Source of the DNA: Vibrio mimicus
GTDB taxonomy: Bacteria; Pseudomonadota; Gammaproteobacteria; Enterobacterales; Vibrionaceae
NCBI RefSeq assembly: GCF_019048845.1
Contig: NZ_CP077426.1
Span: forward strand, 1,783,501-1,847,500
Length of the DNA: 64,000 nt
Direction of reading: 5' to 3'
Both the position numbers and the translations under genes were made by a program. Numbering within the stretch: the first letter of the stretch is position 1; each line of letters starts with the position of its first letter. The notes beneath the pieces were generated by a model that was given only the letters and a program-made list of their open reading frames with translations, did no database searches and was not told the DNA's origin. Below, in pieces: positions 10,587 to 19,672 of this stretch.

Positions 10587-11893
10587 TAAAAGCAGTTGTA
10601 GGCCTACAAATGGGCGATGAAGGTAAAGGAAAGTTTGTCGACTTACTGGCTCAACAGTACCGACATATTGTTCGATTTAATGGTGGAGCGAACGCAGGTC
10701 ATTCTGTTGTTTTTAATGAGCAGCGCATGGCTTTTTCTCAAGTTCCAGCAACCATCAGGAATGGAAAATGCCTTTATATCACGCAAGGCGCCTTGATCAG
10801 CTTAGATAGGCTGGTCCAGGAAATGGAGTTCATCAAAGATCATTGTCCTGACGCTCAGCTTTTCATAGATCCCCGCTGCCACATTGTTTTACCGATTCAC
10901 GCCGCGCTTAACCAAGCTTCTGAGCAATACAAAGGGGTTCATAAAATAGGCTCGGTTGGCGTAGGCGTTGGGGCATGCTATGAAGACAAGTCCAATCGCT
11001 TAGGTATTCGATTGCAGGATACGCTCAATGAATCTGCATTACGTCATAAGCTCACTCTGCTTTGGGAAATTCGAGAAAAGCAAATTGAATCCGTCTTTGA
11101 AGGACAGCTCCACCTCAATTTTGAACAAGAACTGCAATACATACTTGGACTCGGCAAACAACTAAAACCGTACTTTTACTTCACTAACCAAGTGATATCC
11201 CACCTTCTTCAGCGGGGTGAAAGTGTATTACTGGAATCCTCTCAGGCCACTTTTCTTGATAACAGTTTTGGAACCTACCCTTACACGGTGGCCTACTCCA
11301 CCTTAATTCAGAGCTGCTTTGCTTCCATAGGCATTCCGGCTCAAGCATTACAGGTATTAGGGGTGATGAAGGTATACATGATCCGCGTTGGTAACGGCCC
11401 ATTTCCTACCGAACTTGATGGTGAAATTGCGCAGTACATTCGAGTCAATGGCAATGAGTTTGGCACGGTATCTCAAAGGCCAAGACGTTGTGGCTGGCTA
11501 GATCTCGCTTTGGTTGAACAGGCAATTCATCTCAATGGCGTCAAAGAAGTCGCGATCACCAATCTTGATGTTCTAGGGGGGATGGATGAAGTTTGGGTAT
11601 GTAATGGGTATTTATTGCACGGAAAAAAAGTGTGTACTGATGAGGCACTACTTCATTTCGATCAAGTCGAGCCTACTTATACAAAGTTTCCAGGTTGGCC
11701 AAAACTCCCCGATAGCATCCTGCAATTATCCGATTTACCCAAAGAACTACTCGATTATCTTGCTTATATTCAATCCTATATTAATGCGCCGATTCGATAT
11801 CTTTCCTATGGTGCAGAGCGTGAATACACAATTCGTATTGAACCTAACGGCTTTAACCATTTTATTCGAAAAGAGCTTGAGGAATATGCATGA
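10583..11893 (+). CDS. Diverged adenylosuccinate synthetase (PurA)-like ligase
   Basis: A 436-residue PurA homologue; PurA joins aspartate to IMP using GTP. Conserved: MGDEGKGK (10-17; Asp12, Lys15), VRFNGGANAGH (30-40; His40), GTYPY, VLGVMKVY, RVGNGPFPTEL, RRCGWLD and NLDV with Asp329. Changed: the IMP-phosphate loop usually reading IGTTGRGIGPAYEDK reads SVGVGVGACYEDK (124-136), the amino-acid loop ATTGR reads TVSQR (295-299), and the lysine of TKLDV is Asn327. These point to a different nucleotide or amino-acid partner. It overlaps both neighbours by 4 bases. It is probably not the housekeeping PurA, which vibrios encode elsewhere. A phage PurZ role was considered but no partner genes are present. 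Confidence 0.85.
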   Translation: MIKAVVGLQMGDEGKGKFVDLLAQQYRHIVRFNGGANAGHSVVFNEQRMAFSQVPATIRNGKCLYITQGALISLDRLVQEMEFIKDHCPDAQLFIDPRCHIVLPIHAALNQASEQYKGVHKIGSVGVGVGACYEDKSNRLGIRLQDTLNESALRHKLTLLWEIREKQIESVFEGQLHLNFEQELQYILGLGKQLKPYFYFTNQVISHLLQRGESVLLESSQATFLDNSFGTYPYTVAYSTLIQSCFASIGIPAQALQVLGVMKVYMIRVGNGPFPTELDGEIAQYIRVNGNEFGTVSQRPRRCGWLDLALVEQAIHLNGVKEVAITNLDVLGGMDEVWVCNGYLLHGKKVCTDEALLHFDQVEPTYTKFPGWPKLPDSILQLSDLPKELLDYLAYIQSYINAPIRYLSYGAEREYTIRIEPNGFNHFIRKELEEYA

Positions 11894-12315
11894 TCAATTA
11901 CGTTACTGGGTTTATGTTTTCTCAAGACAAGTTAAATGTCGGATTAATTAAGAAATTAAATCCAAAATGGCAGAGTGGATTATATAACGGAATTGGAGGA
12001 AAGATTGAACAGGATGAATCACCCTATGAAGCCATCGCGAGGGAGTTTCAAGAAGAAACCGGTGTTCAAACGAATCCAGATGAATGGAAGTTGTATGTAA
12101 CCTTAACCCGGCCAGATATTTATCGTGTTCATTTCCTCTGTATGATTAGCGACAAAGTCCATAATGTTCGGACAATGGAAGAAGAACTAGTGACATTATT
12201 TCCTTGCGATCAGTTACCTAAGAACATAATCCATAATTTGCGATGGTTAATTCCACTTGCTCTCGACAGTAAATTAAAGATTAACAAGCCAATATCCATT
12301 GAAGAGATTCAATAA
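11890..12315 (+). CDS. NUDIX hydrolase
   Basis: A 141-residue cytosolic protein with a complete NUDIX box at 37-59: Gly37, Glu43, Arg51-Glu52, Glu55-Glu56 and Gly58 fit GX5EX7REUXEEXGU. Such enzymes split a diphosphate bond in nucleoside di- or triphosphates or related compounds. The N-terminus (MINYVTGFMFS) and the GLYNGIGGKIE segment resemble MutT/8-oxo-dGTP-type NUDIX proteins, but specificity cannot be read from sequence. The start overlaps the PurA-like stop by 4 bases, making it the last gene of the tightly joined five-gene cluster. It could convert a triphosphate to a monophosphate for the HAD enzyme. Confidence 0.88.
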   Translation: MINYVTGFMFSQDKLNVGLIKKLNPKWQSGLYNGIGGKIEQDESPYEAIAREFQEETGVQTNPDEWKLYVTLTRPDIYRVHFLCMISDKVHNVRTMEEELVTLFPCDQLPKNIIHNLRWLIPLALDSKLKINKPISIEEIQ

Positions 12316-12392
12316 TATTAAATCAGTTAATGTTTATTATAACAGTAATTTATCTAAACATTTCACCCCCATACCGATATAGGGAGTTCAAG

Positions 12393-12947
12393 ATGAAACT
12401 ATTAAAAAATGCCCTGTTTCCACTAATGTTATTATCCGTTGATTGCTATGGCATTGATCTTTCCTTAGCCACCGTCATGCCTGGTGAACGAGGAGTTATC
12501 AACTTTCAAATAAAAAATAGAAACTCACCAGAACCGATCGAAGTAATTGATTATTGGAGTAATCAACAGACCTATCGACTGCCTTTTCAGCATGTTTATG
12601 ATACAGCCATATTTTCAATTTCGGACACGCCTTGGACCTATGCCTTCATTACTGTTTACATTGGCTCAAATCCCTACACTATTGCTGTCATTTCAGGCTA
12701 CAACGACTTTCAACATATGACAAAGGTTAATCTAAAAAGAGGTGTCGTAGGTAAAACTCCAGCCGCTATTGAAGAGTTCATTGGTAATGGTGTTGGATTT
12801 CCTGATTACATGGCTTTGGGTGAAAGTCCGATTCCAAACTATACAATTAACTTTGAAGGTTATAAAACACCAGAGTCAATAAATCTAATTTTATGCATTG
12901 GAAGTGATACCAATCACATCACTCCATGCACTTATCAACAACCATAG
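12393..12947 (+). CDS. Small exported protein of unknown function
   Basis: A 184-residue protein with a Sec-type signal peptide (a Lys-rich start, then [13 protein letters not shown]; cleavage probably near residue 20). The mature part is rich in aromatic and beta-forming residues and has two late cysteines (CIGS and CTYQ) that could form a disulfide. I do not recognise a family. The start at 12393 has AGGGAG upstream; an upstream ATG at 12330 would bury the signal peptide. It sits 77 bases after the NUDIX gene and 35 bases before luxC, with no terminator visible on either side, so it probably shares their transcript. It is periplasmic or secreted by inference. Confidence 0.62.
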   Translation: MKLLKNALFPLMLLSVDCYGIDLSLATVMPGERGVINFQIKNRNSPEPIEVIDYWSNQQTYRLPFQHVYDTAIFSISDTPWTYAFITVYIGSNPYTIAVISGYNDFQHMTKVNLKRGVVGKTPAAIEEFIGNGVGFPDYMALGESPIPNYTINFEGYKTPESINLILCIGSDTNHITPCTYQQP

Positions 12948-12982
12948 ACTTAATAAGCCTCTTTATAAAAAATGAGTTAAAA

Positions 12983-14437
12983 ATGCATAAATATATCCCA
13001 TTTATTATTAATGGTAAGGTTTCACCTTGCTTAAAAAACACCACATCAGATCCGGATTCATTATCTAAACTCAACCTAAAAAACAAAATAATAAACTTGA
13101 GTACCATGACGGATAAAATTGCTGATGAAATGCTCTTCCATAAGTACCAACAAAAATTATCCATCAACAATATTGTCAATTTCCTTTATACCGTCGGTCA
13201 GCGTTGGAAAAATGAAGAATATACAAGAAGACGTGGTTATATCCGTGACTTAAAAAATTATTTGGGTTATTCCGAGGAAATGGCCAAATTAGAAGCCAAT
13301 TGGATCGCCATGATTCTTTGCTCTAAAAGTGCGTTGTATGACATTGTACAAACTGAATTAGGCTCACGTCATATATTGGATGAATGGGTAGCACAAGACG
13401 AATGCTATGTTAAAGCCCTGCCTAAAGGTCGTTCACTGCATTTATTAGCGGGCAATGTGCCTCTTTCAGGCGTGACCTCTATTTTGCGTGCCATTCTGAC
13501 CAAGAATCAGATAATCGTAAAAATGTCGTCGAATGATCCATTCACCCCTCATGCATTAGCGATGAGTTTTATTGATGTCGACCCAAATCATCCCATTACT
13601 CAATCCATTTCCGTTATTTATTGGCCTCACACGCAATGCACCCAGGTACCCCAACGCTTAATGCAAAAGATGGATGTGGTCATCGCTTGGGGCGGTTCAG
13701 AAGCAATACGTTGGGCCGTAGAGCATACCCCCCCGCATGCTGAACTCATTAAGTTTGGCCCGAAAAAAAGCCTCACCATCATCAATGATCCTGAGAATTT
13801 GATCGAAGCGGCCGAAGGAGCCGCTCACGACATCTGTTTTTATGACCAACAAGCCTGCTTTTCAACGCAAAATCTTTTTTATATCGGTTCTCGTTTTCCT
13901 GAATTTAAGCAAGCGTTAAGAGAGCAATTACAGCGCTATGCTCGAATTTTGCCAAAGTCGCAATCCAGTATTGATGAACAAGCTGACTTCTCCTTAACTC
14001 TGCGTGAATGCCAATTTGCAGGGTTTACCGCCGAAATGGGTAACCAACAAGATTGGATGATGATTGAATCTCCAGCCGGCGCAGAGCTTAATCATCCATT
14101 AGGGCGCTGTATTTATCTGCATCAAATGGCTTCATTTGAGGAAGTGTTGCCTTTTGTGATTAAAGGACAAACTCAAACGGTTTCCCTCTTTCCTTGGCCC
14201 TGTTCATTTCAATATCGTGATCAACTCGCTGCTCACGGCGCTGAGCGTATCGTCGAATCGGGGATGAATAATATTTTCCGCGTCGGTGGTGCGCATGATG
14301 CCATGCGCCCATTGCAGCGCTTAGTGCGTTTTATTTCCCACGAACGCCCTAGCCATTTCACAACCAAAGATGTCGCCGTCGATATTGAACAAACACGCTA
14401 TCTGGAAGAAGACAAATTCTTAGTGTTTGTACCTTAG
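12983..14437 (+). CDS. luxC: Acyl-CoA/fatty acid reductase LuxC
   Basis: A 484-residue LuxC, the NADPH-dependent reductase subunit that makes the long-chain aldehyde for luciferase. Landmarks are PFIINGK at the start, [41 protein letters not shown], and [16 protein letters not shown], where the acyl-accepting cysteine lies. The C-terminus [12 protein letters not shown] is the classic LuxC ending. I chose the ATG at 12983 because [11 protein letters not shown] matches the usual LuxC start; the ribosome site is weak. Only 35 bases separate it from the exported-protein gene, so there is little room for its own promoter. It is the first gene of luxCDABEG. Confidence 0.96.
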   Translation: MHKYIPFIINGKVSPCLKNTTSDPDSLSKLNLKNKIINLSTMTDKIADEMLFHKYQQKLSINNIVNFLYTVGQRWKNEEYTRRRGYIRDLKNYLGYSEEMAKLEANWIAMILCSKSALYDIVQTELGSRHILDEWVAQDECYVKALPKGRSLHLLAGNVPLSGVTSILRAILTKNQIIVKMSSNDPFTPHALAMSFIDVDPNHPITQSISVIYWPHTQCTQVPQRLMQKMDVVIAWGGSEAIRWAVEHTPPHAELIKFGPKKSLTIINDPENLIEAAEGAAHDICFYDQQACFSTQNLFYIGSRFPEFKQALREQLQRYARILPKSQSSIDEQADFSLTLRECQFAGFTAEMGNQQDWMMIESPAGAELNHPLGRCIYLHQMASFEEVLPFVIKGQTQTVSLFPWPCSFQYRDQLAAHGAERIVESGMNNIFRVGGAHDAMRPLQRLVRFISHERPSHFTTKDVAVDIEQTRYLEEDKFLVFVP

Positions 14438-14469
14438 TTACCCCAAAAAACGTCATAAAGGAGAAATGA

Positions 14470-15417
14470 ATGTCTCACTCATCACATTGGGAAGTGGATG
14501 ACCCCTGCACCATTGATCATGTGATTTCTTTATCTGGAAATCAGCAAATTCATGTTTGGGAAACCCCTCCAACACTTAAATTTAATCAAACGCCAACGCG
14601 GCGGAATAACATTTTAATCGCGTCTGGTTTTGCTCGTCGGATGGATCATTTCGCAGGTCTAGCGCGCTATTTGTCCGCAAATGGGTTTCATGTCTATCGC
14701 TATGATTCACTTCATCATGTTGGATTAAGCACCGGCACGATTGATCAATACACGATGAGTATTGGCAAGCAGAGTCTGGAAATCGTGATGGCTTGGCTTC
14801 ATGACCGTGGAGTAACAGACATTGGGTTGATTGCAGCAAGTTTATCTGCCCGAATTGCTTACGCTAGCGTGAATGAACTCGACCTATCCTTCTTGATCAC
14901 CGCGGTTGGGGTGGTAAATCTGCGCGATACCTTAGAAAAAGCCCTTGGTTTTGATTACCTCAGCCTCCCTATTCAAGCTTTGCCAAACGATCTGGATTTT
15001 GAAGGGCATAAATTAGGTGCGGAAGTCTTTGTTCGTGATTGTTTTGCGAATCACTGGGATAGCTTTTCATCCACGGTAGAACAAATTCACCATCTCTCGA
15101 TCCCTTTCATTGCGTTTACCGCCAATGGCGATGATTGGGTCAAACAAGACGAAGTTATTGAGATGCTTTCCCATATTCCTAGTAGTCAAAGCAAGCTGTA
15201 TTCCCTACTTGGAAGCTCGCATGATCTCGGTGAGAACTTGGTGGTACTCCGTAACTTCTACCAATCCGTGACTAAAGCAGCAATCGCTCTCGATTCAAAT
15301 AGTTTCGATATCAATATCCCTTTTGTGGAGCCCACATTTGAGCAATTGACTATCGCAACCGTCAACGAGCGCCGAATGAAAAATCAAATTGAAACAGAAA
15401 CGATGATGCAGGCATAA
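14470..15417 (+). CDS. luxD: Acyl transferase (myristoyl-ACP thioesterase) LuxD
   Basis: A 315-residue alpha/beta-hydrolase that releases myristate from acyl carrier protein for the LuxC/LuxE reductase complex. Visible features are the early FARRMDHFAGLARYL block, the nucleophile region IAASLSAR with Ser124, NGDDWV carrying the acid, and GSSHDLGEN carrying the catalytic histidine. AAAGGAG lies 5 bases upstream of the ATG. The length is slightly more than the roughly 305 residues usual in marine vibrios, with extra residues at the C-terminus. It lies 32 bases after luxC and 39 before luxA. Confidence 0.96.
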   Translation: MSHSSHWEVDDPCTIDHVISLSGNQQIHVWETPPTLKFNQTPTRRNNILIASGFARRMDHFAGLARYLSANGFHVYRYDSLHHVGLSTGTIDQYTMSIGKQSLEIVMAWLHDRGVTDIGLIAASLSARIAYASVNELDLSFLITAVGVVNLRDTLEKALGFDYLSLPIQALPNDLDFEGHKLGAEVFVRDCFANHWDSFSSTVEQIHHLSIPFIAFTANGDDWVKQDEVIEMLSHIPSSQSKLYSLLGSSHDLGENLVVLRNFYQSVTKAAIALDSNSFDINIPFVEPTFEQLTIATVNERRMKNQIETETMMQA

Positions 15418-15456
15418 GCCTACTCATACCTTACCTACCTTAATCAAGGACATATT

Positions 15457-16524
15457 ATGAAATTTGGAAATTTCTTACTGACCTACCAACCACCTGAGTT
15501 ATCACAAACAGAAGTGATGCAACGCTTAGTGAATCTTGGACGAGCTTCAGAATCATGCGGTTTCGAAGCGGTTTGGTTGCTAGAACATCATTTTACTGAG
15601 TTTGGTTTACTCGGTAATCCTTATGTTGCCGCCGCAAACCTCTTGGGAGCCACAAAACATCTTCATGTCGGTACGGCGGCGATCGTACTGCCAACCGCTC
15701 ACCCCATTCGGCAGCTTGAAGATGTAAACTTGCTCGATCAATTGTCGAAAGGACGTTTTCGTTTTGGCATTTGCCGTGGGCTCTATGACAAAGATTTTCG
15801 AGTGTTTGGCACTGACATGAACAACAGCCGCGCGTTGATGGATTGCTGGTATGACTTAATCACGACAGGCATGACACAAGGCTCTGTCTCTGCGGACAAC
15901 GAGCATATCCATTTCCCTGAAGTGAAAGTCCAACCTGCCCCCTATCATCGTAGTGGTGCTCCTGTCTATGTGGTCGCTGAATCTGCTTCAACCACTGAGT
16001 GGGCAGCAAAGCGGGGGTTACCCATGATTCTGAGTTGGATTATCAACACTCATGAGAAAAAAGCGCAACTTGACCTTTATAACGAGATCGCTTTAGAGCA
16101 TGGACACGATATCCAGAATATTGATCACTGCCTCTCCTACATCACCTCTGTGGATCATGATTCACAACGCGCAAAAGACATCTGTCGCCAATTTCTTGCC
16201 CACTGGTATGACTCCTACGTCAATGCTACCCGCATTTTTGATGATTCAGACCAAACTAAAGGCTATGACTTTAATAAAGGGCAATGGCGAGATTTTGTTC
16301 TAAAAGGACATCGCGATACTAATCGCCGTATTGATTACAGCTACGAAATCAACCCAGTAGGAACACCTGAAGAATGTATTCGTATTATTCAGCAGGATAT
16401 TGATGCAACGGGGATTACTAATATTTGCTGTGGATTTGAAGCCAACGGTTCAGAACAAGAAATTATCGCCTCAATGAAGCTCTTTCAAGCTGAGGTGATG
16501 CCTCATCTCAAAGCCACAAAATAA
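15457..16524 (+). CDS. luxA: Bacterial luciferase alpha subunit LuxA
   Basis: The 355-residue catalytic subunit of luciferase. It oxidises FMNH2 and a fatty aldehyde with O2 and emits blue-green light. The sequence follows Vibrio LuxA from end to end: [30 protein letters not shown] with the catalytic His44, [15 protein letters not shown] with the reactive cysteine near 106, and the active-site lid region around 260-290 ([15 protein letters not shown]). A GG-containing site (CAAGGAC) precedes the ATG. It is intact, with no frameshift. It is very close to V. harveyi/V. cholerae-type LuxA by recognition. Confidence 0.98.
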   Translation: MKFGNFLLTYQPPELSQTEVMQRLVNLGRASESCGFEAVWLLEHHFTEFGLLGNPYVAAANLLGATKHLHVGTAAIVLPTAHPIRQLEDVNLLDQLSKGRFRFGICRGLYDKDFRVFGTDMNNSRALMDCWYDLITTGMTQGSVSADNEHIHFPEVKVQPAPYHRSGAPVYVVAESASTTEWAAKRGLPMILSWIINTHEKKAQLDLYNEIALEHGHDIQNIDHCLSYITSVDHDSQRAKDICRQFLAHWYDSYVNATRIFDDSDQTKGYDFNKGQWRDFVLKGHRDTNRRIDYSYEINPVGTPEECIRIIQQDIDATGITNICCGFEANGSEQEIIASMKLFQAEVMPHLKATK

Positions 16525-16551
16525 CGCCAACTGTTTTCAAAGGAAGAACCA

Positions 16552-17526
16552 ATGAAATTCGGATTATTTTTCTTAAATTTCCTTCATTCTGGCCAATCGT
16601 GCACAGAGGTTTTCGATGCCATGATCGATAGCGTGAATTTCGCGGAAAAAGGACACTTTGATCGACTGTTTATTTATGAGAACCATTTTAGTGATCACGG
16701 CATTGTAGGTGCCCCACTGACTGTAGCCAGCTTTTTATTGGGCATGACCGAGCGTATCAAGGTTGGTTCACTCAATCATATTTTGACCACTCACCATCCC
16801 GTCCGAACGGCTGAAGAAACTGGCCTACTCGACCAAATGAGTCAAGGCCGTTTCATTTTAGGTTTCAGTGATTGTGAAAACCGCGACGAGATGAACTTTT
16901 TTAACCGCCCTTTAGATTCTCAGCAGCCAATATTCGAAGCTTGTTATCACATTATTAATGACGCTCTAACCACAGGTTATTGCCATCCAAATAATGACTT
17001 TTATAGTTTCCCCAAAATTTCTGTTAATCCACATTGTTTTACCCAAGGGGGGCCGCAACAGTACGTTTATGCCTCTAGTACACAGGTCGTGGAATGGGCA
17101 GCTAAACGGGCATTGCCGCTGACCTTTAAATGGGATGATAGCAACGCGACTCGGCAAGAGTATGCGCAACGTTATCAGGAGACAGCAAGAAAACATGGAG
17201 TTGATGTTCAAGCCGTACGCCATCAACTCGCGTTATTGGTCAATCAAAATGATGATGGCGATATCGCGCGTGCAGAGGTTCGCCAATACCTCTCGCAATA
17301 CCTCACGGAACGCTATCCCAGCGATGAAATTGAGATTGTCTTAGAACGCATCATTAAAGAAAGTGCGATTGGCACATACGAAGAAAGCACTCATGCCGCA
17401 CGAATCGCTATTGAAATCTGTGGCGCTTCCGATCTGCTGCTCTCTGTTGAGTCGATAAAAGAGCCCGCTCACCGCCTGCATGTATTGGATGTGATTAATA
17501 GCAACATTGCTAAATACCATCAATAA
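16552..17526 (+). CDS. luxB: Bacterial luciferase beta subunit LuxB
   Basis: The 324-residue non-catalytic luciferase subunit, a TIM-barrel homologue of LuxA that is required to stabilise the active heterodimer. Landmarks are MKFGLFFLNFLHSGQS, FIYENHFSDHGIVGAP, TTHHPVRTAEETGLLDQMSQGRF and the conserved KWDDSNATR loop. It lacks the long lid insertion of the alpha subunit, as expected. AAAGGAAG lies 8 bases before the ATG. It is followed by a strong hairpin before luxE. It is intact. Confidence 0.98.
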   Translation: MKFGLFFLNFLHSGQSCTEVFDAMIDSVNFAEKGHFDRLFIYENHFSDHGIVGAPLTVASFLLGMTERIKVGSLNHILTTHHPVRTAEETGLLDQMSQGRFILGFSDCENRDEMNFFNRPLDSQQPIFEACYHIINDALTTGYCHPNNDFYSFPKISVNPHCFTQGGPQQYVYASSTQVVEWAAKRALPLTFKWDDSNATRQEYAQRYQETARKHGVDVQAVRHQLALLVNQNDDGDIARAEVRQYLSQYLTERYPSDEIEIVLERIIKESAIGTYEESTHAARIAIEICGASDLLLSVESIKEPAHRLHVLDVINSNIAKYHQ

Positions 17527-17546
17527 AAGGTTTTTCTTTTTCCCTT

Positions 17547-17583
17547 GGGCCGTCACTCCCTCCTACGGTGGCGGCCCTTTTTT
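17547..17583 (+). terminator. Terminator-like hairpin between luxB and luxE
   Basis: A 10-bp GC-rich stem (gggccgtcac / gtggcggccc, with one G-T pair), an 11-base loop and six T residues lie 20 bases after luxB and end 12 bases before the luxE start. It has every feature of an intrinsic terminator but lies inside the lux operon, so it would reduce luxEG expression relative to luxCDAB, or act as a processing or stability element. Confidence 0.82.
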
Positions 17584-17595
17584 AAGGAATACATA

Positions 17596-18747
17596 ATGAA
17601 TACCACGCTGTCTTTAATTGACACGCCAGCCGTTGAGAAATTTGCTATTGAAGCAAGCTCCTCCCTTGATGATTTAATCTTCATGAGTGAGCCGAACTCA
17701 TGGTCATACGAAGAGCAGAAAAACATTCGACATGATGTGATCATGAAAGCCTTTCGTTGGCACTATCAGAACAATGCTGACTATCATCGTTATTGCCAAA
17801 CTATCGGTATTGGCCTTGAAATAGAGCATTTGGACGATATCCCCGTTTATCCGACGTCTGTATTTAAAACGATGCGAGTTACCAGCGCAAAACCCCAAGA
17901 TATCGAGCATTGGTTTACCAGCAGTGGTACACAGGGACAAAAAAGTTATATTCCTCGAGATCGTCTGAGTATTGAGCGTTTACTAGGTTCTGTAAGCTAT
18001 GGAATGAAATTGGTGGGTACATGGTTTGACCATGAAATGGAGCTTGTTAATTTAGGCCCAGATCGATTTAACGCTCACAACATCTGGTTTAAATATGTGA
18101 TGAGTATTGTTGAATTACTCTACCCAACCGCTTTTACCGCGAAAGATGACCTCGTAGATTTTGACCAAACGCTCACGCACTTATACCGAATTCAAAGCTT
18201 GGGAAAAACCGCTTGCTTAATTGGCCCTCCCTATTTTGTTTATCTTCTATGTCAGCACATGAAAGCAGAGAAAATCCACTTCCGAGCTGGGCATAAACTT
18301 TACATCATCACTGGAGGTGGGTGGAAAACTCACCAAAACTCCGCCTTAAATAGAGATCAATTCAATCAATTGTTAATGGAAACTTTTGGTCTCAACGATG
18401 TAAGCCAAATACGCGATACGTTCAATCAAGTTGAACTCAATACTTGCTTTTTTGAAGATGATCGGCAACGCAAATGTGTTCCACCTTGGGTGTATGCTCG
18501 GGCGTTAAATCCCAGAACTCTTCAGCCTTTATCTGATGGTGAAATAGGTTTAATGAGTTATATGGATGCATCCGCGACAAGCTACCCTGCATTTTTAATT
18601 ACGGATGATCTTGGTTACGTTCATCAGCCCACTGAAGAAATACCTTATACAACAGTACAAATTGTACGCCGAATCAATACACGGGCCCAAAAAGGCTGTG
18701 CCCTAAAGATGTCACAACATTTTTCATTACCCCACATCACACCATAA
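17596..18747 (+). CDS. luxE: Acyl-protein synthetase LuxE
   Basis: A 383-residue enzyme that activates the fatty acid as acyl-AMP and passes it, through a cysteine, to LuxC. Landmarks are [25 protein letters not shown] (nucleotide-binding), [18 protein letters not shown], and the C-terminal KGCALKM with the acyl-carrying cysteine. The start at 17596 has TTTAAGGA upstream. A longer frame from 17545 would run through the preceding hairpin and is unlikely. The C-terminal tail ([11 protein letters not shown]) is typical in position. It lies 19 bases before luxG. Confidence 0.95.
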   Translation: MNTTLSLIDTPAVEKFAIEASSSLDDLIFMSEPNSWSYEEQKNIRHDVIMKAFRWHYQNNADYHRYCQTIGIGLEIEHLDDIPVYPTSVFKTMRVTSAKPQDIEHWFTSSGTQGQKSYIPRDRLSIERLLGSVSYGMKLVGTWFDHEMELVNLGPDRFNAHNIWFKYVMSIVELLYPTAFTAKDDLVDFDQTLTHLYRIQSLGKTACLIGPPYFVYLLCQHMKAEKIHFRAGHKLYIITGGGWKTHQNSALNRDQFNQLLMETFGLNDVSQIRDTFNQVELNTCFFEDDRQRKCVPPWVYARALNPRTLQPLSDGEIGLMSYMDASATSYPAFLITDDLGYVHQPTEEIPYTTVQIVRRINTRAQKGCALKMSQHFSLPHITP

Positions 18748-18766
18748 GAAGAATAGGAACAAGAAA

Positions 18767-19474
18767 ATGAAATTTTTATGCCACGTTCACACAGTTCAGC
18801 GCCTAGCTCCCGGGATATACCAAGTCATTTTAGCGCCACACTACCCCTTGGATTTTAAAGCTGGACAATATTTGAAGCTCACATTGGCGGGAAAAGATCG
18901 CTACTTTTCTATTGCTAGTTGCCCATCACAACCAGGGCTTATCGAACTGCATATTGGAGCATCAAAGACTGATGAAGGCGTTCTTAGTGCTATTGCAGCC
19001 TTACATGAATTTAAAGAAGCAGAATTATCACTAGAGATTGAAGGGCCATTGGGTGATGCATGGCTTCGAAAAGAGAGTACTAACCCTATATTATTGATTG
19101 CCGGAGGAACGGGGATCTCCTATGTCATGAGCTTACTTAAAAATGCTCTCCACCATAAAATGGGTCAGAGTATTTATGTTTACTGGGGGGTTAAAGGAAT
19201 TAGCCAACTCTACCTTCATTCAGACCTATTAATGCTGTCAGAACAACATCCAAACCTACATTATGTATTCTCATTAGAGGAATCATGTAACTCCATGATA
19301 GGACGTGAAGGATTAGTGATTGATGCAATATTAAACGACTTTTCAAATTTGCGAGATTTCGACATCTATCTATGTGGGGCTATGAATATGGTTAAGGATG
19401 GAAAAAAATATCTATTTGAGAAATGCAACGTATCAACAAAGAATATTTATGGTGATGCTGTGCATTATGTGTGA
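18767..19474 (+). CDS. luxG: NAD(P)H-flavin reductase LuxG
   Basis: A 235-residue Fre/LuxG-type flavin reductase supplying FMNH2 to luciferase. It shows the FAD/flavin-binding RYFSIAS (RxxS type), the NAD(P)-binding LLIAGGTGISYVMSLL, the YWGVKG segment and the terminal DIYLCGAMNMVKDG. It is the last gene of luxCDABEG, 19 bases after luxE. There is no luxF and no rib genes follow. Base composition drifts more AT-rich toward its end. No strong terminator was found in the 198 bases after it. Confidence 0.95.
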   Translation: MKFLCHVHTVQRLAPGIYQVILAPHYPLDFKAGQYLKLTLAGKDRYFSIASCPSQPGLIELHIGASKTDEGVLSAIAALHEFKEAELSLEIEGPLGDAWLRKESTNPILLIAGGTGISYVMSLLKNALHHKMGQSIYVYWGVKGISQLYLHSDLLMLSEQHPNLHYVFSLEESCNSMIGREGLVIDAILNDFSNLRDFDIYLCGAMNMVKDGKKYLFEKCNVSTKNIYGDAVHYV

Positions 19475-19672
19475 CCAATAAAATACATGTGGTTGCATTG
19501 TTACTTTTTTCAATTAAATAGCCTTAAAAAACCAACACCAACTACACCACTTGTTTAAAAAAATAATCTGTGACACTCAACCAATAAAATTAATACTGAT
19601 ATTTATTATCACTTGGCAATGCTATAGCTTATCAGGTGGGAACATTCCCAAGATCATAAAAAGGACATCATT

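Noticed and set aside
10583..11893. PurZ-type (2-aminoadenine DNA) system
   Set aside because: No datZ- or mazZ-like partner, no phage genes, and the loops do not match PurZ as I know it; the gene is described as PurA-like only.
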